Position numbers and translations under genes: made by a program
Notes under the pieces: generated by a model
What the model saw: only the letters and a program-made list of their open reading frames with translations
Database searches by the model: none
What the model was told of the DNA's origin: nothing
Part shown: positions 35,644-41,780 of the stretch, in pieces
Layout of the letters: each line of letters opens with the position of its first letter
Position numbering within the stretch: position 1 is the first letter of the stretch
Source: Pedobacter miscanthi
GTDB taxonomy: Bacteria > Bacteroidota > Bacteroidia > Sphingobacteriales > Sphingobacteriaceae
Direction: 5' to 3'
DNA: 64,000 bases
Assembly: GCF_003315595.1 (NCBI RefSeq)
Contig: NZ_QNQU01000022.1
Coordinates: forward strand, 1-64,000

Positions 35644-36234
35644 TTATTCTTTAATTTTAAACCCTATTCTTTCTCTGTCATTCCACTTTATCTGAGCAAT
35701 TTTCTCGTCGATTAAGTTTTCCATTGCATCATAAAGCTCGTTTAGCTGAACATCGTGTTCGCCAATGCGCTCTTTAATTTCTGTTAACTGTTCGTTTATA
35801 TTACTTTGTTTGAGCAATATTTTACGCACATCAACAAAAGCCCTCATAATGGCAATGTTCATGTTGATGGCTTTTTCGCTATTTACAACACCACTTAACA
35901 TGGCTACCCCTTGCTCGGTAAAGGCATAAGGCAGCTTTCTGGTGCCGCCCCAACTTGAAGTCACAATTTGTGACTTCAAGTTGGGTTGATTTTTTATCAC
36001 AATTTGTGATGTTGCACCTTGGTTAATCGCTTCTATTTGAAATTTTATACTTTCAAACTCTGCCGAAGTTAACTGAAACATAAAATCATCCGGAAAACGT
36101 TTGATATTACGCTTTACCGCCTGATTTAATACCCTTGTTTCCACTTCATAAAGTGATGCGAGATCAAAATCGAGCATTACTCTTTCTCCCCTGATTTCAT
36201 AAATCCTGTTCTGAATACTTTTAATTATTTGCAT
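35644..36234 (-). CDS. ORF6N-domain protein inside the ilv operon
   Basis: A 196-residue protein with the phage-type ORF6N DNA-binding/anti-repressor domain: IRGERVMLDFDLASLYEVET, NIKRFPDDFMFQLTSAEFES and, after an insert, SSWGGTRKLPYAFTEQGVAM. A coiled-coil-like C-terminus follows (NINEQLTEIKERIGEHDVQL). It is inserted between ilvD (47 bp) and ilvB (21 bp) in the same direction, so it is cotranscribed with core biosynthetic genes. Its coding sequence contains two palindromes (35949-35985 and 35996-36010) that encode similar SQIV segments. The cellular function is unknown. Confidence 0.9.
   Translation of the reverse strand: MQIIKSIQNRIYEIRGERVMLDFDLASLYEVETRVLNQAVKRNIKRFPDDFMFQLTSAEFESIKFQIEAINQGATSQIVIKNQPNLKSQIVTSSWGGTRKLPYAFTEQGVAMLSGVVNSEKAINMNIAIMRAFVDVRKILLKQSNINEQLTEIKERIGEHDVQLNELYDAMENLIDEKIAQIKWNDRERIGFKIKE
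35949..36010. repeat. Palindromes within the ORF6N coding sequence
   Basis: A perfect 37-nt inverted repeat (18-bp arms, one-base centre) at 35949-35985 and a 15-nt one at 35996-36010 share the 13-mer TCACAATTTGTGA. They encode the insert TSQIVIKNQPNLKSQIVTSS immediately before the conserved WGGTRK. Confidence 0.9.
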
Positions 36235-36281
36235 AATCTGTTTTTTTAGTAATCAATTAATCCGGGGATGATTTTTTGATT

Positions 36282-37964
36282 TTAGTATTCGTCAGTTACG
36301 CAACCACTTGCCGCGTCTGAAACTGTTTTAGCATATTTATATAAAACACCTTTTGTTACTTTTAATGCTGGCTGAACATAGTTTTTTCTACGCTCAGCAA
36401 TCACTTCGTCGCTTACCTGTAAACTGATGATGTTGTTTACAGCATCGATCAAAATCTTATCGTCATCTTCTACCAAGCCGATTAAGCCACCTTTGTATGA
36501 TTCAGGTGTAATATGTCCAACTACGAAACCATGTGTACCACCAGAGAAACGGCCATCTGTAATTAAAGCCACCGACTTACCCAAACCTGCACCAATAATG
36601 GCTGAAGTTGGTTTCAGCATTTCCGGCATACCCGGAGCGCCCACCGGACCTGAATTTTTAATTACGATAACATCACCGGGTTGAACACGACCGCTTGAAA
36701 TGCCGGCGATTAAATCATGCTCGCCATCGAATACACGTGCAGGACCTTCAAATTTCTCGCCTTCTTTACCGCTTATTTTTGCTACAGAACCTTTTTCGGC
36801 AAGGTTTCCGTAAAGAATCTGCAAGTGTCCGGTTGCTTTGATGGGTTCGCTTAATTTTTGAACAATTTTCTGATCGTAATCCATAATCGATTTCACATCA
36901 GCTAAGTTCTCGGCCATTGTTTTTCCGGTTACGGTTAAACAATCACCATGTAACAAACCTTCATTCAATAAATATTTTAATACTGCCGGTATACCACCAT
37001 ATTGGTGTAAATCCTGCATTAAATATTTTCCGCTAGGTTTAAAATCGGCAAGTACCGGTGTTACATCGCTCATTTTCTGGAAATCATCCTGCGTAATTTC
37101 TACACCGATGGCTTTACCCATAGCAATAAAGTGCAAAACAGCATTTGTACTGCCACCCAATACGATAATCGAACGGATTGCATTTTCAAATGCTTTTCTC
37201 GTCATGATGTCGGACGGTTTAATATCTTTCTCCAGTAAAACCTTAATGTATTTACCTGCATCTAAACATTCCTGTTTTTTCTCCGGGCTTATGGCTGGAT
37301 TTGAAGAAGAATAAGGTAAACTCATTCCTAAAGCCTCAATAGCCGAGGCCATAGTGTTTGCTGTATACATACCACCGCATGCACCTGCACCAGGACAGGT
37401 ATGTTTGATAATACCCTGATAATCTTCTTCTGAAAGGTTACCACAGATTTTTTGTCCTAATGCTTCAAAAGCCGAAACAATGTTCAATTCTTCACCTTTG
37501 TAATGGCCTGGGGCAATTGTACCACCATAAACCATAATAGAAGGGCGATCTAAACGAGCCATGGCCATAATGGCGCCTGGCATATTTTTATCGCAACCAG
37601 GGATAGAGATGATCCCATCATAATATTGACCGCCACAAATGGTTTCGATACTATCGGCAATTACATCACGGCTTACAAGCGAATAACGCATGCCATCTGT
37701 ACCGTTACTCATTCCATCGCTTACACCAATGGTATTAAAAATCAAGCCGACTAAATCATTTTTCCAGACCCCAACTTTGACGTCTTTTGCAAGGTCGTTT
37801 AAGTGCATGTTGCAGGTGTTACCATCGTAGCCCATACTTGCAATGCCCACCTGTGCTTTAGCCATATCAGCATCGGTTAAACCGATTCCGTAAAGCATAG
37901 CCTGTGCAGCCGGTTGCGTTGGATCTTGTGTAAATGTTTTACTGTACTTGTTTAATTCGCTCAT
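36282..37964 (-). CDS. ilvD: Dihydroxy-acid dehydratase
   Basis: Iron-sulfur dehydratase forming 2-oxo acids in isoleucine/valine synthesis. It has 560 residues. Cluster and metal-site residues are visible in GCDKNMPGAIM and GACGGMYTANTMASAIEALG, and the C-terminal active-site region includes GRFSGGTHGFVVGH. It is the first enzyme gene downstream of the Ile-rich leader and terminator at 38,013-38,142, so transcription of the ilvD-to-ilvA block should be controlled there. Confidence 0.97.
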   Translation of the reverse strand: MSELNKYSKTFTQDPTQPAAQAMLYGIGLTDADMAKAQVGIASMGYDGNTCNMHLNDLAKDVKVGVWKNDLVGLIFNTIGVSDGMSNGTDGMRYSLVSRDVIADSIETICGGQYYDGIISIPGCDKNMPGAIMAMARLDRPSIMVYGGTIAPGHYKGEELNIVSAFEALGQKICGNLSEEDYQGIIKHTCPGAGACGGMYTANTMASAIEALGMSLPYSSSNPAISPEKKQECLDAGKYIKVLLEKDIKPSDIMTRKAFENAIRSIIVLGGSTNAVLHFIAMGKAIGVEITQDDFQKMSDVTPVLADFKPSGKYLMQDLHQYGGIPAVLKYLLNEGLLHGDCLTVTGKTMAENLADVKSIMDYDQKIVQKLSEPIKATGHLQILYGNLAEKGSVAKISGKEGEKFEGPARVFDGEHDLIAGISSGRVQPGDVIVIKNSGPVGAPGMPEMLKPTSAIIGAGLGKSVALITDGRFSGGTHGFVVGHITPESYKGGLIGLVEDDDKILIDAVNNIISLQVSDEVIAERRKNYVQPALKVTKGVLYKYAKTVSDAASGCVTDEY

Positions 37965-38012
37965 TGTTTAAAATGTATATTCTGGTTCTGTTAGTTGTAA
38001 ATATTTTGAGGC

Positions 38013-38044
38013 AAAAAAAAACCGCCTCGTTTCGGAGGCGGTTT
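38013..38044 (-). terminator. Attenuator terminator upstream of ilvD
   Basis: On the - strand AAACCGCCTC pairs perfectly with GAGGCGGTTT around CGAAAC, followed by a run of T. This 10-bp G+C-rich stem ends about 50 bp before the ilvD ATG. It lies after the leader peptide's stop, as in amino-acid operon attenuators. Confidence 0.88.
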
Positions 38045-38064
38045 CGATATTGTATATTTTTATA

Positions 38065-38142
38065 TTATACGCAACGATTTCCACCTCTCTTTTGAGAAAT
38101 GACAATAATTAAGTTGCTAATAATGTTTGTGTTGATATTCAT
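38065..38142 (-). CDS. Leader peptide of the ilvD operon (Ile-rich)
   Basis: A 25-residue ORF starting MNINTN followed by IISNLIIVIS (residues 7-16), in which seven of nine residues at 7-15 are branched-chain, mostly Ile (ATT). It then runs through QKRGGNRCV to TAA. It begins 16 bp after a good Bacteroidota promoter and ends about 20 bp before an intrinsic terminator. Codons 19-21 contain GAGGTGG, which can pair with CCGCCTC of the terminator 5' arm. A stalled ribosome at the Ile codons would leave this segment free; one at the stop codon would cover it. No protein function is expected. Assignment rests on composition, position and RNA pairing. Confidence 0.82.
   Translation of the reverse strand: MNINTNIISNLIIVISQKRGGNRCV
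38081..38087 (-). promoter_or_regulatory. Candidate antiterminator strand, ilvD leader
   Basis: GAGGTGG (- strand) pairs with CCGCCTC at 38035-38041 (six Watson-Crick pairs plus one G-U), excluding the terminator stem. It overlaps codons 19-21 of the leader peptide. Confidence 0.7.
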
Positions 38143-38158
38143 GTTGTTCAATGAAACA

Positions 38159-38188
38159 CAAACATACTAACTTCCTGAAAAATGCAAA
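38159..38188 (-). promoter_or_regulatory. Promoter of the ilvD leader
   Basis: TTTG at 38185-38188 and TATGTTTG at 38159-38166 on the - strand match the Bacteroidota -33 TTTG and -7 TAnnTTTG elements with 18 bp between them. Transcription would start about 10-15 bp before the leader ATG. It sits just downstream of the methyltransferase gene. Confidence 0.8.
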
Positions 38189-38208
38189 GAACTATTTTAA
38201 GTATTTCT

Positions 38209-38787
38209 CTATTTTTTTACGCCGATTACAATCCCTGTTGCCCAGACCTGTTTGGTAAGGTGTAAATCATCACGGGATTCTAGATCTTTGATCAACTTAA
38301 TTGCTTTTTCCTGATGTCCGTCAGGCCAATTTTGTTGGGGTAACATATCATCAATTATATAAAAGCCACCATTGTTGAGCATGGCAATGGCTTCGTCTAA
38401 AAGCAAATATTTTCCATGCCAGGTATCTGCAAATATGTAATTGAATTTTTTGTCTTTATTCTTTTCAATCCACTCGGCTCCATCGGTATCAACCAGGGTT
38501 AAACGATTGTCGTTACCGAGAAAATCTTTCGCAATCCCTAAAAATTTAGGATCGTTATCTATCGATGTCAAGGTACTATCCTCATCCAAACCATCCAATA
38601 TCCACGAAGTAGATAAACCTGTTCCGGTGCCAAACTCCAAAAATCTACCCGAAGGTTTAGATGCAGCAAGGGTTTTAAGCAAAGAGCAGGTTAGTACATC
38701 CGATGCCATATCAAATCCCGAAGCCTTAGTGGCAGCATTAATTTGCTGGTAGGCTTTAGGGTAATTTTGATTGATTTCTTCAGTCAT
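38209..38787 (-). CDS. Class I SAM-dependent methyltransferase (O-methyltransferase-like)
   Basis: A 192-residue Rossmann-fold methyltransferase. SAM-binding motif I is FLEFGTGTGLSTSW (about 49-62), the acidic end of strand 2 is LTSIDNDPKF, and FADTWHGKY resembles the post-strand-4 motif of the caffeoyl-CoA/catechol O-methyltransferase group. The substrate is unknown. It lies between ilvE and the ilvD promoter, 70 bp after ilvE, so it may be controlled by the ilvE leader. Confidence 0.85.
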   Translation of the reverse strand: MTEEINQNYPKAYQQINAATKASGFDMASDVLTCSLLKTLAASKPSGRFLEFGTGTGLSTSWILDGLDEDSTLTSIDNDPKFLGIAKDFLGNDNRLTLVDTDGAEWIEKNKDKKFNYIFADTWHGKYLLLDEAIAMLNNGGFYIIDDMLPQQNWPDGHQEKAIKLIKDLESRDDLHLTKQVWATGIVIGVKK

Positions 38788-38857
38788 TGGTTTGGTTTTA
38801 ATTGTTGACTCTTTTAATCGCTTCTCTACTTCGGACTCCTGACTTACCGACTTCGGA

Positions 38858-39748
38858 CTAAATAATCACCTCGTAATTCACTTTTTCGAGCACCAGGTTT
38901 TTGTAAGCCCGTTGTATAGTATAACCGATAGATTCTCTCCATAAAGAGCGGAAAACGATATCATCAATCGAAGCGATTCCTGCAATTTCAGTTGCCGTTC
39001 CACATAAGAATGCACTATCAGCCTTTCTTAAATCTTCTATGGTTAATTTTTTCTCAATGCACTCAATATCCAATACATTACAAAGTTCTTTAACGGTTGC
39101 ACGCGTAATGCCCGGCAAAATGTTTCCTAGTGAAGGCGTATATAACTTACCATCTTTTTCGAGAAAGATATTTGCTCCTGATGCCTCTGCCACAAAACCA
39201 TGCATATCCAAAAGCAAAGCCTCGTCGTAACCTTTAATATTTGCAGCCGTTGTAGCTAAAATTGAGTTTACATAATTTCCACTCAATTTGGCCTCCATCG
39301 GAGTTGATTTTGGGTTTGGTCTTTCGTAATCCGAAACCGTTAATTTTAATAATTTGTTGCCCGAATAGGCATCCCATTCCCAGGCGCAGATTAGAATTGA
39401 AACGCCACTGGGTTCATTCAGTTTCATGTTCGGGTGGCAAAATACCAAAGGACGGATATAAGCATCTTTCAGTTTGTTTAACTGCAACAGTTTATAGGTT
39501 GCCGCAATCAGTTCCTGCTTATCCCATGGAAAAGGAATGTTTGCCAACTGGCAAGAGCGCTCTAAACGGTCGAAATGGGCGGCAGCTTTGAAAATACGGT
39601 TGCCATTATGCGTTTTATAGGCTCTAATACCCTCGAACGCAGCATAGCCATAGTGTAACGACTGACCATAAAGATCAGTGCTGCTATTTACGGCCTTTTC
39701 AAACTTTCCGTCAAGATAAATAATCGTATTAGAATTATAGTACTTCAT
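38858..39748 (-). CDS. ilvE: Branched-chain amino acid aminotransferase
   Basis: PLP fold-type IV transaminase for the last step of Ile, Leu and Val synthesis. It has 296 residues. The PLP lysine is Lys154 in MEAKLSGNYVNSI, LHYGYAAFEGIRAY lies at 31-44, and the cofactor loops GYDEALLLD and SGANIFLEKDGKLYTPS are present. The gene is preceded at 39,769-39,960 by a leader ORF and terminator, and is followed by the methyltransferase gene. Confidence 0.96.
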   Translation of the reverse strand: MKYYNSNTIIYLDGKFEKAVNSSTDLYGQSLHYGYAAFEGIRAYKTHNGNRIFKAAAHFDRLERSCQLANIPFPWDKQELIAATYKLLQLNKLKDAYIRPLVFCHPNMKLNEPSGVSILICAWEWDAYSGNKLLKLTVSDYERPNPKSTPMEAKLSGNYVNSILATTAANIKGYDEALLLDMHGFVAEASGANIFLEKDGKLYTPSLGNILPGITRATVKELCNVLDIECIEKKLTIEDLRKADSAFLCGTATEIAGIASIDDIVFRSLWRESIGYTIQRAYKNLVLEKVNYEVII

Positions 39749-39768
39749 AATACTGTGTTTTGTTATTT

Positions 39769-39801
39769 AAAAAAAGCGTCCCGTTTGTACCGGGACGCTT
39801 T
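39769..39801 (-). terminator. Attenuator terminator upstream of ilvE
   Basis: On the - strand AAAGCGTCCCG pairs perfectly with CGGGACGCTTT (11 bp) around GTACAAA, followed by a seven-T run. It is only about 20 bp before the ilvE ATG and begins 25 bp after the leader stop codon. Confidence 0.9.
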
Positions 39802-39838
39802 AAATATTAGTTTTTTAAAATCTATTTAAAAGCTGCCC
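39792..39838 (-). promoter_or_regulatory. Candidate antiterminator pairing, ilvE leader
   Basis: On the - strand GGGCAGCTTTTAAAT (39824-39838, overlapping the leader stop codon) can pair with ATTTAAAGCGTCCC (39792-39805, containing the terminator 5' arm). The pairing is twelve base pairs, one 2x2 internal loop and one bulged U. A ribosome at the stop would hide the upstream partner; a ribosome stalled at the Leu codons would not. Confidence 0.7.
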
Positions 39839-39960
39839 ATTTTCTTCCCTAGCAAAATGCTTAGGAGTAGAAGGTTGATTAAAATGACTGGTAACAACAC
39901 AACATTGCCCACCACATTTGTAGTTAAAGCTGTTGGAAATACGTTGTTCTGAATCGTCAT
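39826..39960 (-). CDS. Leader peptide of the ilvE unit (Leu/Val-rich)
   Basis: A 44-residue ORF from the ATG at 39960. Residues 16-37 are 17 of 22 Val, Leu or Ile, including VVLLPVILI and then NLLLLSILL. The leucine run uses CTT, CTA, CTC, CTA, codons that look rare in neighbouring genes, where TTA, TTG and CTG dominate. The peptide ends GKKMGSF, and an 11-bp terminator follows before ilvE. Although it could be mistaken for a small membrane protein, composition, codon choice, position and competing RNA pairing support a control peptide. An in-frame ATG 54 bp upstream exists but is unnecessary. Confidence 0.82.
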   Translation of the reverse strand: MTIQNNVFPTALTTNVVGNVVLLPVILINLLLLSILLGKKMGSF

Positions 39961-39983
39961 GATTATATCATTGTTTATAAAAA

Positions 39984-40014
39984 CCAATTTAGTTTTTGGT
40001 TCATTAATATGCAA
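39984..40014 (-). promoter_or_regulatory. Weak candidate promoter of the ilvE leader
   Basis: TTG at 40012-40014 and TAAATTGG at 39984-39991 (- strand) have a 20-bp spacing. The -7 element differs from TAnnTTTG at one position. It lies about 24 bp before the leader ATG. Confidence 0.4.
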
Positions 40015-40342
40015 GAGAAATCAGAAAAAAGTTGAAACGGAATATAATTCTTGTTTTTGTTTGTTTGTCGGTATAATATTCTTAACGAAAGTTGGAATAG
40101 TTATTTAATGCCGACAGCTGTAGACCAAATATCAAAACGGTATACGGTATGTTTGTTATGCTTGCATTATAAATTTTTAAATATTCTGCCTAAAATGGAC
40201 AAAAGTGCTCAGGAATTTGAAAATTCGGGAGATGTTTTGATATTAAAATGAGAAGTAATATGGAAGCTATGGCGTGCGAATAATTAACCTTTTTCGCTGT
40301 TAATTGAAAAGAGTTATGTAATTTGATATCAGAAATAGTTCT
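40015..40342. other. Gene-free spacer between the divergent ilvE leader and hydrolase
   Basis: AT-rich spacer containing presumably both promoters. A 66-codon open frame at 40,051-40,251 (+) lacks protein-like character. No repeats were noticed. Confidence 0.45.
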
Positions 40343-41293
40343 ATGAAAATAACTTATATCATTTTAATTGTTTTAGCTACGCTATTTACCGCCTGTTCCT
40401 CGTCGGATCAAAATGGTCATATGAAAGCGGGCGACCAAATTTTTGTAACTTCCGATAGCATAAAGTTAGCAGTTAAAGTTGCCGGCAATGGTCCGGTTTG
40501 TATTTATTTGCATGGTGGCCCTGGCCAGGATTTTCTTTCCTTTGAGAAAATGGGAGGTGCAGGTCTGGAGAAATGTCTGACAATGGTATACCTCGATCAA
40601 AGGGGATCGGGGCATTCTCAAAATGCAAAAGATTATAGTTTAAATCGTGTTGTGCAGGATGTAGAAGAGTTGCGCTTAAAATTGGGCGTGAAGAAAATAT
40701 ATTTACTCAGCCATTCATTCGGAGGGGTATTGGCCATTAATTACGCACTTAAATACCCCGAACATTTATCTGGTATGATCATGGCCAATACCATAGCCCA
40801 TTTCATGAATGCAAACCAGTTGCAGGAACAAATTGAATATGGATACCGGTTGCTGAAAAAGGACACTATTATAAACGAAACAGATTCTAAAACATTAATG
40901 AATGGGGCGGCACTGGTTAGAAAAAAGTTAAGTGCAGCGCATCTTGGATATAAATATATTGCCAATGATGTAAATACGATTATTAAAATGGATAGTATCG
41001 AAGATTCTTATAAGCGTACATCAGATTTCGGAATGACGCTTTTTATGCCATTAGTAGATAGTACAAAGGTTCAGCAATACCCTGAATATTTTAAAGATTA
41101 TGCTTTGTTAACTGATCAAATTACAACTCCGGCTTTAATTATAACAGGGAAGGATGATCATGCTGTTGGACCGGATTATTATAAAAATTATAAGTTTATC
41201 AACCAGAAAGTGGTGCAGTTAGCAGGCTCGCACATGCTCTATTATGAAAACAATAAAGCATTTATTGCTGCAGTTTGCGGGTTTGTTAAGTAA
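40343..41293 (+). CDS. Lipoprotein alpha/beta hydrolase (prolyl-aminopeptidase-like)
   Basis: A 316-residue envelope-anchored hydrolase. The lipobox LFTAC gives a lipidated Cys18. The oxyanion motif HGGPGQD follows at about 53-59, the nucleophile Ser is in LSHSFGGVLA, a late acid in ITGKDDHAVG, and the catalytic His in LAGSHMLYYE. HGGPG and the helical cap resemble proline iminopeptidases, but the usual GxSWGG reads SHSFGG, so esterase activity is also possible. It is monocistronic and convergent with atpC. Confidence 0.85.
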   Translation: MKITYIILIVLATLFTACSSSDQNGHMKAGDQIFVTSDSIKLAVKVAGNGPVCIYLHGGPGQDFLSFEKMGGAGLEKCLTMVYLDQRGSGHSQNAKDYSLNRVVQDVEELRLKLGVKKIYLLSHSFGGVLAINYALKYPEHLSGMIMANTIAHFMNANQLQEQIEYGYRLLKKDTIINETDSKTLMNGAALVRKKLSAAHLGYKYIANDVNTIIKMDSIEDSYKRTSDFGMTLFMPLVDSTKVQQYPEYFKDYALLTDQITTPALIITGKDDHAVGPDYYKNYKFINQKVVQLAGSHMLYYENNKAFIAAVCGFVK

Positions 41294-41342
41294 CAACTAT
41301 AATTATAGCTTTTTTGTGTAATGTGCGTTTAGTGCACAATAG

Positions 41343-41363
41343 ACCCTGAAATAAATTCAGGGT
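41343..41363. repeat. CCCTGAAATAAATTCAGGG palindrome
   Basis: A dispersed family copy followed by tgacga, just after the hydrolase gene. Confidence 0.8.
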
Positions 41364-41403
41364 GACGATGCTGATTTTAATTTTTTGAAACTCTAAGTTA
41401 AAC

Positions 41404-41438
41404 AAAAAAGCCTCCTGATTTTTAAATCGGGAGGCTTT
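41404..41438. terminator. Bidirectional terminator between the hydrolase and atpC
   Basis: AAAGCCTCCTGAT pairs with ATCGGGAGGCTTT (13 bp with one G-T) and an A-run precedes it, giving a T-run on the - strand. It should end the atpD-atpC transcript. Confidence 0.85.
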
Positions 41439-41459
41439 GTAAATGAGTTAATCTTTTTT

Positions 41460-41705
41460 TTAAGCGATACCTTCTGCTAAAACTACAACTTTATTATGGA
41501 TAGCTTCAACTACACCGCCTTTAATAAAAAAGCGTTGCTCATCGGCTTTGTTTGCTTTTATAATAACTTCTCCATCTTCTAAAGTAGAGATGATAGCGGC
41601 GTGGTCTTTTAAAATCTGAAAAGAACCTAAAGTACCAGGAACCGTAACCGCAGTTACTTCACCTTCGAAAACTTTTTTATCTGGAGTTAATATTTCTAAA
41701 TTCAT
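41460..41705 (-). CDS. atpC: ATP synthase F1 epsilon subunit, short form
   Basis: An 81-residue epsilon subunit. Only the N-terminal beta-sandwich (MNLEILTPDKKVFEGEVTAV, LGSFQILKDHAAIISTLEDG, RFFIKGGVVEAIHNKVVVLA) is present. The two C-terminal helices of the E. coli subunit (about 139 residues), which inhibit ATP hydrolysis, are absent. It is cotranscribed after atpD with a 75-bp gap. Confidence 0.95.
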   Translation of the reverse strand: MNLEILTPDKKVFEGEVTAVTVPGTLGSFQILKDHAAIISTLEDGEVIIKANKADEQRFFIKGGVVEAIHNKVVVLAEGIA

Positions 41706-41780
41706 TCTTTTTTTAGTTTGGCGTAGAGCGTAGAGCGTGGAGCGTTTTAAACGCTTAGCACCTAACGCTTAGCGCGTTTC

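Noticed and set aside
39961..40014. Longer form of the ilvE leader from an upstream ATG
   Set aside because: The extension would put the start upstream of the likely transcription start; the ATG at 39960 gives a compact leader.
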